Source: JAOPZW01 sp963807305 (GTDB lineage: Bacteria > Actinomycetota > Thermoleophilia > Solirubrobacterales > Solirubrobacteraceae). From it: a DNA stretch of 64,000 bases. Within the stretch, counting starts at the first letter, position 1. Every line of letters starts with the position of its first letter. Of this stretch, positions 16,798-25,665 are shown one piece after another. The notes below the pieces were generated by a model. The model was given only the letters and a program-made list of their open reading frames with translations. It made no database searches and was not told the origin of the DNA. Both the position numbers and the translations under genes were made by a program. The stretch spans positions 1-64,000 of the forward strand of contig CAWEBN010000014.1 of assembly GCA_963807305.1 (NCBI GenBank), given 5' to 3'.

Positions 16798-17960
16798 GCG
16801 CGCAGCGCGGCGGCGCTCTCGGCCACGCGCGCGAACGCCGCTGCGAGGTCGGTCACGAGGTCCTCGGGCGCCTCGATGCCACAGCTCAGGCGGATGAGGT
16901 CGGCGGGCACGGCGGCGTCGGAGCCCTCGACCGTCTGGTGCGTCATCGCCTGGGGCACCTCGATGAGCGACTCGACGCCGCCCAGCGACTCGGCCAGCGT
17001 GAAGAGCCTCGTCGCCTCGGCGATGGCGACGGCATCGGGGTGGCGGAAGGAGACCATGCCGCTGAAGCCGGGCCAGCGCACGTCGTAGGCGCCGTCGGCG
17101 TCGCGCAGCCACTCCGACACCGCGGCGGCGCTCTCGGCGTGCGCGCGCATGCGCACGGCCAGGGTGCGCAGCCCACGGTGTACGAGGAAGCAGTCGAACG
17201 GGCCGGGCACGGCGCCGATCGACTTCTGCACGAAGCGCACCTCCTCGTGCAGGTCGGCGTCGCGCACGACCACCGCGCCGCCGATGACGTCGGAGTGTCC
17301 GCCGAGGTACTTGGTGGTCGAGTGCACGACGGCGTCGGCGCCGTCCTCGAGCGGGCGCTGGTTGGCGGGCGTCGCGAAGGTGTTGTCGACCGCGACGAGC
17401 GCGTTGCGCTTGCGCGCGACGACCCCAGCGACGTCGACGACGTTGAGCAGGGGGTTGGTGGGCGTCTCGACCCAGATCAGGCGCGTGTCGTCGGCCACCG
17501 CCGCGGCGAGGGCATCGAGGTCGGTCTGGTCGACCATCGTGTAGCGCAGGCCCCAGCGGCTGAGCACCTTGTCGATCAGGCGGTAGGTCCCTCCGTAGAG
17601 GTCGGCGGGGATGACGATGTGGTCGCCGGCGCTGCACGCGGCGGTGACGAGCGCGTGGGTGGCGGCCATCCCCGAGGCGAAGGCCGACCCGTGGCCGCCC
17701 TCGAGGTCGCCGAGTGCGCGCTCGAGCGCGCTGCGCGTCGGATTGGCGGCGCGCGAGTAGTCGAAGTCCTCGACGACCTCGCCGACGGCGCGCTGCGCGA
17801 ACGTCGAGCTCTGGTGGATGGCCGGGATGACCGAGCCCCACGCCGGGTCCGGCTCGAGCCCCGCGTGGACCACGCGGGTGCGGAAGTCGTCGCCGCCACC
17901 AGCGCGCCGCAACTCGCCGGGACCCGCGCGTTCGCTGCCGTCGCCGGTCCTCGCAGTCAT
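16794..17960 (-). CDS. metB: Cystathionine gamma-synthase/lyase (Cys/Met metabolism PLP enzyme)
   Basis: 388 residues from ATG 17960, overlapping the CBS stop (ATGA). HQSSTFAQ, YSRAANPTR, FASGMAATHAL and the PLP-lysine site HSTTKYLGGHSD identify the family, and VETPTNPLL and VDNTFATP complete the cofactor pocket. It converts O-succinyl- or O-acetylhomoserine and cysteine to cystathionine, or cleaves cystathionine to cysteine, 2-oxobutyrate and ammonia. Coupling to cystathionine beta-synthase favours the gamma-lyase direction (reverse transsulfuration), so metB or mccB/cth naming is tentative. Confidence 0.9.
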   Translation of the reverse strand: MTARTGDGSERAGPGELRRAGGGDDFRTRVVHAGLEPDPAWGSVIPAIHQSSTFAQRAVGEVVEDFDYSRAANPTRSALERALGDLEGGHGSAFASGMAATHALVTAACSAGDHIVIPADLYGGTYRLIDKVLSRWGLRYTMVDQTDLDALAAAVADDTRLIWVETPTNPLLNVVDVAGVVARKRNALVAVDNTFATPANQRPLEDGADAVVHSTTKYLGGHSDVIGGAVVVRDADLHEEVRFVQKSIGAVPGPFDCFLVHRGLRTLAVRMRAHAESAAAVSEWLRDADGAYDVRWPGFSGMVSFRHPDAVAIAEATRLFTLAESLGGVESLIEVPQAMTHQTVEGSDAAVPADLIRLSCGIEAPEDLVTDLAAAFARVAESAAALRA

Positions 17961-19348
17961 CGCGCCAGCGCCTCGAGCAGGTCGGCGCGCGTGAGGATCC
18001 CGGTCGCGCGGCCCTGCTCGGTGACCATCAGCGCCTGACGATCGCCGACCAGCAGCTCGACCGCCTCGCGCACGGGATCGCCGGAGGACACTGCGGGGAA
18101 GGGAGGCTCCATGACGTCGACGATATCGGCGTTGAGCACGCTCGGGTCGTCCACGGCGTGCTTGAGCAGGCCGCGCTCGCCGATCGAGCCGACGATCGAC
18201 GCGGCGTCGTGCGCGCTGACGACCGGCAGCTGCGAGACGCGGTGCTCGTGCAGGAGCGCGACGGCGTCGCGCACCTTCTGGTGGGTCCCGACGGTGACGA
18301 GCGGCGGGATCTCGCCCGCCTCCTGCTTGGCGTAGAGGACGTCGCCCACCGTCTGGTCGGTGGCGCGCTCGAGGAAGCCGTGCTGGGTCATCCACGCGTC
18401 GTTGTAGACCTTCGACAGATACGAGCGCCCCCCGTCGGGGAGGATGACCGCGACCATCGCCTCGGGGTCGGAGATCTCGCGCGCGACCTCGAGCGCGGCG
18501 TGGACGGCCAGGCCGCCCGAGCCGCCGGCGAGGATGCCCTCGACCATCGCCAGCCGGCGCGTGGTCAGGAAGGCGTCGCGATCGGAGACCGTCACGTAGC
18601 GATCGACGATCGACGGGTCGTAGGTCTCGGGCCAGAAGTCCTCGCCGACGCCCTCGACCAGGTACGGCTTGACCTCGGGCGAGGAGTAGATCGAGCCGTA
18701 AGGGTCGGCGCCGATGACCTGCAGGCTGGGGTTGCGCTCCTTGAGGTAGCGCCCGGTGCCCGTGATGGTCCCACCCGTACCGACACCGGCCACCAGGTGC
18801 GTGATGCGCCCGCCGCTCTGCTCCCACAGCTCAGGCGCCGTCGACAGGTAGTGCGCCTGCGGGTTGGCGAGGTTGCGGTACTGGTTGGGCTGGAAGGCGC
18901 CTGGGATCTCCGCGGCCAGGCGCTCGGCGACCCGATAGTAGGACTCGGGCGACTCCGGCGGGACGGCGGTCGGCGCGACCACGACCTCGGCGCCGTAGGC
19001 GCGCAGGAGGTCGATCTTCTCCTTGGACATCTTGTCGGGCATGACCGCGATGACGCGGTAGCCCTTGAGGCGCGCCGCGATCGCCAGGCCGGTGCCGGTG
19101 TTGCCCGAGGTCGGCTCGACGATGGTGCCGCCCGGCTTGAGCTTGCCGTCGCGCTCGGCCGCCTCGATGAGCGCCACCGCCACGCGGTCCTTGATGGAGC
19201 CGCCGGGGTTGAGCGATTCGACCTTGGCCACGATCTGCGGCGTCAGGCCGGCGCCGAGGCGCGACAGGCGCACCAGCGGCGTGGCGCCGATGGCGTCGAG
19301 GATCGAGTCCTTGATGTCGATCGTGGAAGCTGTCGTGGTCGCGCTCAT
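17957..19348 (-). CDS. cbs: Cystathionine beta-synthase with C-terminal CBS domain pair
   Basis: 463 residues from ATG 19348 (MSATTTAS); an in-frame ATG 33 bp upstream is less likely. The catalytic domain has the PLP lysine in NPGGSIKDR (K53), EPTSGNTGTGLA, and the phosphate loop GVGTGGTITGTG. From about residue 330 two CBS domains follow (VGTHQKVRDAVALL, SSGDPVREAVELL), which in relatives regulate activity or stability. It condenses serine (or O-acetylserine) with homocysteine. First gene of the transsulfuration operon; divergent from an Lrp/AsnC regulator across about 100 bp. Confidence 0.93.
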   Translation of the reverse strand: MSATTTASTIDIKDSILDAIGATPLVRLSRLGAGLTPQIVAKVESLNPGGSIKDRVAVALIEAAERDGKLKPGGTIVEPTSGNTGTGLAIAARLKGYRVIAVMPDKMSKEKIDLLRAYGAEVVVAPTAVPPESPESYYRVAERLAAEIPGAFQPNQYRNLANPQAHYLSTAPELWEQSGGRITHLVAGVGTGGTITGTGRYLKERNPSLQVIGADPYGSIYSSPEVKPYLVEGVGEDFWPETYDPSIVDRYVTVSDRDAFLTTRRLAMVEGILAGGSGGLAVHAALEVAREISDPEAMVAVILPDGGRSYLSKVYNDAWMTQHGFLERATDQTVGDVLYAKQEAGEIPPLVTVGTHQKVRDAVALLHEHRVSQLPVVSAHDAASIVGSIGERGLLKHAVDDPSVLNADIVDVMEPPFPAVSSGDPVREAVELLVGDRQALMVTEQGRATGILTRADLLEALAR

Positions 19349-19393
19349 GCTGACAGTGTGGCATCCATGCGGCGTTCCCACTCGGTGACAGAA

Positions 19394-19433
19394 GATCCTT
19401 CGGAATCAACCTGTACAGCCGCCGATTCTTCGG
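19394..19433. promoter_or_regulatory. Direct repeats between cbs and the lrp-like gene
   Basis: GATCCTTCGG (19394-19403) and GATTCTTCGG (19424-19433) are 9/10 identical and start 30 bp apart, close to three helical turns. They lie in the 99-bp divergent intergenic region and are candidate sites for the Lrp-type protein encoded next door. Confidence 0.35.
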
Positions 19434-19447
19434 TTGGATCTGCCACA

Positions 19448-19933
19448 ATGTCCGCTGTGCCGAACGATGGACTGGACGACGTCGACCGCCGACTGCTCGA
19501 GCTCCTCGCGGCCGACGCGCGCATCTCCAACGCGCGCCTGGCGGCCGCCGTCGGCGTCGCGCCCTCGACCGCCCTCGCACGGGTCCGCGCGCTGCGCGCC
19601 CGCGGCGTCATCCGCGGGTTTCACGCCGAGGTCGACCTCGCCGCCCTCGGACGCCCGCTGCAGGCGCTCGTGGCCATCCGCCTCTCGGTCCACTCGCGCG
19701 ACCAGATCGAGTCCTTCACCGAGCACGTGCGCACGCTGCCCGGCGTGCTCTCGATCTTCCATGTGACCGGCCAGACCGACTACCTGCTGTGGGTCGCCGC
19801 CGCCGACGCGCACGACCTGCGCGAGTTCGTCGTCGAGCACCTGGCCTCGGACCCCGCGGTCTCCCACGCCGAGACGTCGCTCATCTACGAGCAGCGCAGA
19901 GGGCCCGGCGTGTTCGGCGCCGACCCGGCTTAG
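19448..19933 (+). CDS. Lrp/AsnC family transcriptional regulator
   Basis: 161 residues from ATG 19448 (GTG 19457 is an alternative). Residues 8-60 form the winged helix (LDDVDRRLLELLAADARISNARLAAAVGVAPSTALARV, split here by function only). The RAM effector domain follows (VAIRLSVHSR, FHVTGQTDYLLWVAA, HAETSLIYE). Lrp-type proteins sense amino acids and usually control the adjacent operon. Divergence from the cbs operon suggests control of cysteine/methionine flux. Confidence 0.92.
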   Translation: MSAVPNDGLDDVDRRLLELLAADARISNARLAAAVGVAPSTALARVRALRARGVIRGFHAEVDLAALGRPLQALVAIRLSVHSRDQIESFTEHVRTLPGVLSIFHVTGQTDYLLWVAAADAHDLREFVVEHLASDPAVSHAETSLIYEQRRGPGVFGADPA

Positions 19934-20848
19934 CTACGAGCGGGGACCGGGAGGGCCGCCCGGCCCACCGGCCTCTGGCCCGCGCTGGCGCAGGAAGCGC
20001 TGGAACTCGCGCGCGATGGTGTCGCCGCTGGGGAGGTCCTGCGGGCTCATGCGCGGCTCCTCCTCCTCGGCCGCCTGCTCGAGGCGCTCGACGAAGGCCT
20101 GCACGTCCGGATCGCTCTGGACGGCGAGCGAGACCTGGCGCTCGTAGTCGGCGGCGGCGGACTCGAGTTCGCCCGCGTCGACCGAGACCCCGACGAGGCC
20201 CTCGAGCTTGCGGATCAGCGCGAGCGCGGCCTTCGGGTTGGGGGCGGCGGCCACGTAGTGCGGCACGGAAGCCCACAGCGAGGCGGTCGGGACGCCGGCC
20301 TCCTGGCACGCGGCGTGCAGCACGCCGACGATCCCGGTCGGGCCCTCGTAGGACGATGGGCTGAGCCCGACGCGCTGGACGAGGCCCTCGTCGGACGACA
20401 AGCCCGTGATCGGCACCGGGCGTGAGTGCGGCACGTCGGCCAGCAGCGCGCCCATGGTGACGACCATCTGCGTTCCCAGCGCCTCGGCGAGGTCGACGAT
20501 CAGCTTGCTGAACGAGCGCCAGCGCATCGACGGCTCGGCGCCCTGCAGGAGCACGAGGTCGCGCGGCGCGCGCGGGATGCGCGCCTCGTAGATCTCGACC
20601 TCGGGCCACTCGACGCTGCGCGTGCGGCCGTCGATGAGCTTGATCTTGGGGCGCGTGGCCTGGAAGTCGTAGAAGTCCTCGGGGTCGATCCGCGCGAAGC
20701 GCGTGGCGCCCAGCGACGAGCCGAGGAACTGCAGCGCGGCCGATGCGGCGTCCCCGGCATCGTTCCACCCGGTGAACGCGCAGACGAGCGCAGGCGCCCG
20801 CAAGCCGTCGGGACGATGCTCCCAGATGAGGGGCTGCATCCGGTTCAC
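19934..20848 (-). CDS. PAC2 family protein
   Basis: 304 residues from GTG 20848; an internal ATG at 20839 is possible. CAFTGWNDAGDAASAAL, YDFQATRPKIKL and VVTMGALLADVPHSRPVPITG are the hallmark segments of the PAC2 (proteasome assembly chaperone 2-like) family common in actinobacteria. The last 40 residues are Glu-rich, then Gly/Pro-rich. In archaea and eukaryotes relatives assist proteasome assembly; the bacterial role is not established. It converges with the Lrp gene (adjacent stops) and starts 16 bp from the divergent nuclease gene. Confidence 0.88.
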   Translation of the reverse strand: MNRMQPLIWEHRPDGLRAPALVCAFTGWNDAGDAASAALQFLGSSLGATRFARIDPEDFYDFQATRPKIKLIDGRTRSVEWPEVEIYEARIPRAPRDLVLLQGAEPSMRWRSFSKLIVDLAEALGTQMVVTMGALLADVPHSRPVPITGLSSDEGLVQRVGLSPSSYEGPTGIVGVLHAACQEAGVPTASLWASVPHYVAAAPNPKAALALIRKLEGLVGVSVDAGELESAAADYERQVSLAVQSDPDVQAFVERLEQAAEEEEPRMSPQDLPSGDTIAREFQRFLRQRGPEAGGPGGPPGPRS

Positions 20849-20864
20849 GGTACATCATGGGTTC

Positions 20865-21749
20865 GTGCCTTCTGCAGAGCTCCACGCCGTTCCGACACCG
20901 CCGCACGCGGTCGCGACGATGCGTCCCGGCGACGAGGTCAACGGCGTGTTTGCCTGCACGCGCAAGGATCGCCTGACCGCCCGCACGGGCACGCCGTACC
21001 TCGCCCTGGAGCTGCGCGATCGCACCGGCACCATCCCCGCCCGCGTCTTCCGCGACGCCGACCTGCTGGCCGGCCGCTTCGACCAGGGCGACCTCGTGCG
21101 CGTCGCGGGGCGGGTCGAACGCTTCCGCGACGAGCTCCAGCTCGAGCTGCGCGCGATCGCCCGCGCCGAGGACGCCGATCCCGCGGCCTTCCTGCCCGTC
21201 GCCTTCCGCGACCTCGACGAGCTCGACGGCTTCCTCGAGCACCTGGCCGGCGAGGTGCGCGACCCGCCCTTCGCCGCGCTGCTCGCGAGCCTCCTCGGCG
21301 ATCGGGCCATGCGCGCGGCGCTGCGGCGCACACCTTGCACGCGCGCCGGCCACCACGCCTATCTCGGAGGCCTGCTGGAGCACACCGTCGCGGTGACGAC
21401 ACTGGCGCTCGAGACCTGCACCCTGCACCCGCGCCTGGACCAGAACCTGCTGCTGACGGCGGCCATCGTCCACGACCTCGGCAAGACGCGCGAGTTCACG
21501 CTCGGGGCCGAGATCGGGCTCACCGACGAAGGCCGGCTGCTGGGCCACATCGAGCTCGGGCTGCGCATCCTCGACGAGCGCGCCGCGGCCCTCGACGAGC
21601 CGCGGCGGCTCGCCCTCGCGCACTGCGTCCTCACCCACCACGGCGATCGGCGCCCCGCGACGCCCGAGGCGCTCGCCCTGCAGCGCCTCAACGCGATCGA
21701 CGCCGCCGTGAAGGGCGCCCTCGAGCACGGGATGACGCCCGGCCCTTAA
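20865..21749 (+). CDS. OB-fold plus HD-domain 3'-5' exoribonuclease (YhaM-like)
   Basis: 294 residues from GTG 20865 (ATG 20919 possible). An N-terminal OB fold (MRPGDEVNGVFACTRKDRL, PYLALELRDRTG, VRVAGRVERF) is followed by an HD domain: HHAYLGGLLEHT, AAIVHDLGK and HCVLTHHG provide the metal-binding His and Asp residues. The architecture matches YhaM/CBF1-type exonucleases that trim RNA or DNA from the 3' end. Divergent from the PAC2 gene and closed by a strong hairpin. Confidence 0.88.
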   Translation: MPSAELHAVPTPPHAVATMRPGDEVNGVFACTRKDRLTARTGTPYLALELRDRTGTIPARVFRDADLLAGRFDQGDLVRVAGRVERFRDELQLELRAIARAEDADPAAFLPVAFRDLDELDGFLEHLAGEVRDPPFAALLASLLGDRAMRAALRRTPCTRAGHHAYLGGLLEHTVAVTTLALETCTLHPRLDQNLLLTAAIVHDLGKTREFTLGAEIGLTDEGRLLGHIELGLRILDERAAALDEPRRLALAHCVLTHHGDRRPATPEALALQRLNAIDAAVKGALEHGMTPGP

Positions 21750-21754
21750 CGAAG

Positions 21755-21783
21755 AGGCGCCGGTGTTGGGGGCACCGGCGCCT
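21755..21783. terminator. Bidirectional hairpin between convergent genes
   Basis: AGGCGCCGGTG (21755-21765) and CACCGGCGCCT (21773-21783) form a perfect 11-bp stem with a TTGGGGG loop. It follows the nuclease stop by 5 bp and faces the end of the hybrid kinase gene. The 166 bp after it hold nothing else that I can identify. Confidence 0.6.
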
Positions 21784-21949
21784 AGGCGGTGGGCCGCGGA
21801 GCCCGGGGGGGTTGGGCACCGCGGGCAGAAGCCCTGTACAGAGCCCGCCGCGACACAACGGATCCTACGAGCCGCGAAAGGGACTCCCAGCGGGGTGCGA
21901 CGCGCGGCGATCCGCCTGCGTTCGACGGTCCGGGCGAGGGGTCAGGCGG

Positions 21950-24949
21950 CTACCGCTCGACCGCGACCTCGGCCCACCCACCGGGCGCCGCCGCCAGCGC
22001 GTCCTCCACCGCCCGCAGCAGGGTGGCGCGTGTGAACGGCTTCTGCACGAAGGCGAGGTTGCCGGCCCGCGCGCCGTCGCGCACGAGGACGTCCTCGGTG
22101 TGCCCCGACATGTAGACGACCCGCAGGTCGGGGTTGCGCTCGACGGCCATCTGAGCCAGCTGCTGACCGGTCATGCCGGGCATGACCACGTCGGTCACGA
22201 GCACCTCGATCTCTCCCCATGTGGCGAGTGCCTCCTCGCCGCCCGGCGCCTCGGTCACGTCGTAGCCGTGCGCGGTGAGGATCCGGCAGGCCTGGCGACG
22301 CACCGGCTCCTGGTCCTCGACCACGAGCACCCGCGCGGCAGCGGGAGCGTGCTCACGCGGCTCCGCCGGCAGCTCGGGCGATCGGACCTCCTCGCGGCAG
22401 CCCGGCAGGAAGATGGTGACCCCCGTGCCCCGTCCGGGCGCGGACTCGATCTCGACGGTCCCGCCCGAGTCGGTGACGATGCCATGCACGGTCGCGAGGC
22501 CGAGGCCCGTGCCCTGGCCCGGGTCCTTGGTCGTGAAGAAGGGCTCGAAGGCGCGGTCGCGCACCTCCTCGAGCATCCCGGTCCCGTCGTCGACCACGGT
22601 GATGCGCACGCCGTCGGCCACGCCGGCAACGGCGATCGACAGCGTGCCGCCGTCGGGCATCGCGTCGCGTGCGTTGACCGCGAGGTTGACGAGCACCTGC
22701 TCGAGCTGCGCGCGGTCGGCGAGCACCGGCAGCAGGCCGGGGCCCACCGTGATGCGCAGGGCGATGCGCTCGCTCAGCGTGCGGTTGAGCAGTCGCTCGA
22801 GGTCGCGCAGCAGGCCGCCGACGTCGAGCACCTCGGGCTTGACCACCTCGCGGCGGCTGAACATCAGCAGCTGGCGCGTGAGGGCCGCGGCGCGGTCGGC
22901 GGCCCGCCCGATCTCCTCGACGTCGTCGCGGACCGGGTGGTCGGCGGGCAGCTCGCGCGTGGCGAAGCCGACACAGGTCAGGATCACCGAGAGCAGGTTG
23001 TTGAAGTCGTGGGCCACGCCGCCCGCGAGCTGGCCGACGCTCTCCAGGCGCTGTGCCTGCGCGAGGCGGTGCTCGAGCTCGGCGCGCTCCTCGGCGCTGC
23101 GGCGGCGCTCGGTGATGTCGGTCGCGATGGTGACCACCGCGGAGACGTCCCCGTCGACGTCGCGCAGCGGGAACTTGACCATGAGGAAGGTGCGCTCGTC
23201 CTCCCCCTCGGGCTCGGGGATGACCATCATCGCCTCGTAGGGCTCGCCGTTCTCGGCCACGCGATCGTCGATCTCGAGGTGGTCGGGCCGGCGCGAGGCG
23301 GGCAGGGTCTCCTCCGCGGTGCGCCCCACGGCCTGGTCGGCCCTGACGCCGAAGAGCTCCTCCCAGCGGCGGTTGACGAGCAGGTAGCGGTGCTGGAGGT
23401 CCTTGACGATGATCAGCGCCGGCGAGTTGTCGATGATCGCCTGCAGGCGCTCCTCGCCGGCGCGGCGCTCGGCCTCGGCGCGGCGGCGCTCGGTGACGTC
23501 GACCAGCTGGCAGAGGAAGTACAGAGGCCGCTCGCCGTCGCCGTGCATGAGCGAGATGTGGACGAGGGCATGGACCATCGTCCCGTCGGAGCGCAGGTAG
23601 CGCTTCTCGATCGCGAACGAGCGCCGGCGCCCGGCCAGCAGCTCCTTGATGAGCGGGCGGTCGAGGCTGCGGTCCTCCGGGTGGCTGAGCTCATTGAGCT
23701 CGGTCGTGCGCAGCTGCTGCTCGCTGCGCCCGAGCATCTGGCACAGCGAGCGGTTCAGGCGCAGCCAGCGGCCGTCGAGGTCGATGAGCGCCATGCCGAT
23801 CGGGGCGTCGTCGAAGGCGCGGCGGAAGAGCTGCTCGGCGGCGCGCAGCTGGTCCTCGACGCGGTGGCTATCCGTCACGTCCTGGCAGGTGCCGTGCACC
23901 ACCGCCGGGCGCCCGTTCTCGCCGAGGACGACCTCGCCGCGCGCGTGGATCATGCGCAGCTCGCCGTCGGGGCGCACGATGCGGTAATCGAGGCTCCACG
24001 GCCGGCGCTCGGTCAGGGCCGTCTCGATGACGCGCCCGACGCGGGCGCGGTCGTCGGCGTGAACCTTGTCCAGGTAGGACCCGTAGGAGCCCTGCTCCTC
24101 GTCCGCGGTGACGCCGTAGATGCGATAGAGCTCGTCGGACCAGGTGACGCGGTCGGAGGCGATCTCCCACTCCCAGGAGCCCATGCGCGCGATCTGCTGG
24201 GCCTCGGCGAGCTTGGCCTCGTTGGCCGCGAGATCGGCCTGCGCCTCGTAGCGCTCAGTCATGTCGAGGACCTGGCAGACGTAGTACTGCGGCTCGCCGC
24301 GGATGTCGCGCACCAGCGTCGCGCTCACGAGCGCCACCACACGGCGCCCCTCGCGGTGGCGCATCGGCGTCTCGATCTGCAGCGCCGCCTCGCCGGCGTG
24401 CAGCGCATGCGCCACGCGCTCGTCCTCGACGAGGTCAGGCAGCGCCTCGGCGAGCAGCTCCCGCTCGGTGCGGCCGACCAGCCGGCACAGCGTCGAGTTG
24501 ACCCGCAGGAAGGCCCCGCCGGGCGCGACGAGCGCCATCCCCAGCGGCGCGTCGCGGAAGGCGCCCGCGAGGCGATCCATGAAGGCCTCCTCGCGGTCGG
24601 TCACGTCGTGGACGACCGAGTAGATCAGCCCGCTGGCCGCGTCGACCGTCGACTGTGTCTCGACCCAGCGGATCTCGCCGTCGGGGCGGACAATCCGCAC
24701 GCGGAAGGGCTGGGTCGTCCCGCCGTGCGCGAGCACGTGAGCCAGCTCGCCCTCGGTGGCCTCGCGGTCGTCGCGATGCAGCAGCTCGTTGTAGTGGCGC
24801 GCGACCACCTCCGCCTCGGTCATCCCCAGCAGCTCGAGGCCCGCCCGGTTGGCGCTGACGAGCTGCCCGTCGGGCGCGCTCACGAACAGCGGGTCGCGAA
24901 CGAGCTCAAAGAGCCGCTGCTCACGATCGATGTCCTGATGGGTGCTCAT
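21950..24949 (-). CDS. Hybrid sensor histidine kinase with five PAS domains and a receiver
   Basis: 999 residues from ATG 24949 (MSTHQDIDREQ); a GTG at 25024 would add 25 residues that do not look conserved. Five successive PAS/PAC units occupy about 10-600, several with DxTERR linkers. The kinase core follows: H-box VAHDFNNLLSV, N-box NLAVNARDAM, DDGTGM and GTGLGLATV. The C-terminal receiver (about 875-990) has DVVMPGMTG as phosphoacceptor and KPF as the switch lysine. No membrane segment, so it is a cytosolic sensor, perhaps of redox, light or ligands. The output partner is not adjacent. Confidence 0.9.
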   Translation of the reverse strand: MSTHQDIDREQRLFELVRDPLFVSAPDGQLVSANRAGLELLGMTEAEVVARHYNELLHRDDREATEGELAHVLAHGGTTQPFRVRIVRPDGEIRWVETQSTVDAASGLIYSVVHDVTDREEAFMDRLAGAFRDAPLGMALVAPGGAFLRVNSTLCRLVGRTERELLAEALPDLVEDERVAHALHAGEAALQIETPMRHREGRRVVALVSATLVRDIRGEPQYYVCQVLDMTERYEAQADLAANEAKLAEAQQIARMGSWEWEIASDRVTWSDELYRIYGVTADEEQGSYGSYLDKVHADDRARVGRVIETALTERRPWSLDYRIVRPDGELRMIHARGEVVLGENGRPAVVHGTCQDVTDSHRVEDQLRAAEQLFRRAFDDAPIGMALIDLDGRWLRLNRSLCQMLGRSEQQLRTTELNELSHPEDRSLDRPLIKELLAGRRRSFAIEKRYLRSDGTMVHALVHISLMHGDGERPLYFLCQLVDVTERRRAEAERRAGEERLQAIIDNSPALIIVKDLQHRYLLVNRRWEELFGVRADQAVGRTAEETLPASRRPDHLEIDDRVAENGEPYEAMMVIPEPEGEDERTFLMVKFPLRDVDGDVSAVVTIATDITERRRSAEERAELEHRLAQAQRLESVGQLAGGVAHDFNNLLSVILTCVGFATRELPADHPVRDDVEEIGRAADRAAALTRQLLMFSRREVVKPEVLDVGGLLRDLERLLNRTLSERIALRITVGPGLLPVLADRAQLEQVLVNLAVNARDAMPDGGTLSIAVAGVADGVRITVVDDGTGMLEEVRDRAFEPFFTTKDPGQGTGLGLATVHGIVTDSGGTVEIESAPGRGTGVTIFLPGCREEVRSPELPAEPREHAPAAARVLVVEDQEPVRRQACRILTAHGYDVTEAPGGEEALATWGEIEVLVTDVVMPGMTGQQLAQMAVERNPDLRVVYMSGHTEDVLVRDGARAGNLAFVQKPFTRATLLRAVEDALAAAPGGWAEVAVER

Positions 24950-25118
24950 CCTCGCCGCGGTGTCGAGGGTAGTCCCGACGCGCCCGCTCCGCCACACCTC
25001 CCGAGCGCTCAGCGTACTGCTCACGCCGAACGGCAGATGACGTCAGACAAGCGGACCGATCCCACGATGGGACCGGACCGCGGGGTACTCTTGTCCCCTC
25101 CCGAGGAGGTCATTCGGC

Positions 25119-25610
25119 TTGGACCACCGAATTCCAGGGCAGTCGCCTGGCGTTCCACCCGTCTCCGTTCACTTCGTAAACAACGTGCTGGCTGCCGCCG
25201 CGAGCTACATCGAGGAAGACCCGGACACCGCTCGCGACGTGCTCGCTGAGCTGGGGGCCTTCCTGTCGCACCGGCTCCGCGGCCCGCGCGCCGTGTCCCC
25301 AGCCGAGGAGCTCGACCACGTGGGTGTCTATCTGCGCCTCGAGCAGGCGCGCTTCCCGGGACGGATCGATGTGGACCTGCCGACCGTGAACGAGCTGCCC
25401 TCGACCTCCGTCGGCGCGGGTGAGATCCAGGCGCCGCTGAGCGAGGCGCTGAGCCGCTGGATGGCCGAGTACACCGGGCAGGTGCGCGTTGCGCTGCGCG
25501 CCCGCGGCGATGGTCTGGACCTCCAGCTCGATCGGCCCGACGCGCCCGGCGAGGCCGGCGAGCGCCTGCGGATCCCGTGGGTCGCCGTGCCGGCGGGGAG
25601 AGTCGCATGA
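25119..25610 (+). CDS. LytS-like histidine kinase core with a degenerate ATPase part
   Basis: 163 residues from TTG 25119, supported by GAGGAGG ending 9 nt upstream. SVHFVNNVLAAAASYI matches the His_kinase domain of LytS-type sensors (usual form PHFLFN), and LVELGAFLSHRLR-like and EELDHVGVYLRLEQARFPGR segments follow it. The expected HATPase region is only about 70 residues and shows no N-box or GxG loop. It may be a dimerisation/phosphotransfer module or a pseudokinase. The LytTR response regulator starts 55 bp downstream and is the likely partner. Confidence 0.75.
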   Translation: MDHRIPGQSPGVPPVSVHFVNNVLAAAASYIEEDPDTARDVLAELGAFLSHRLRGPRAVSPAEELDHVGVYLRLEQARFPGRIDVDLPTVNELPSTSVGAGEIQAPLSEALSRWMAEYTGQVRVALRARGDGLDLQLDRPDAPGEAGERLRIPWVAVPAGRVA

Positions 25611-25665
25611 TGGAGCGTCGTTGCTCGTCCATGGTGTCCGGCGTCCTCCATCGGGAGTCCTCGCG

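Noticed and set aside
20426..25249. A 1600-codon plus-strand open frame
   Set aside because: It runs antisense through the PAC2 gene and the hybrid kinase and over the nuclease gene in a wrong frame. GC-rich third positions of real genes keep the antisense frames open.
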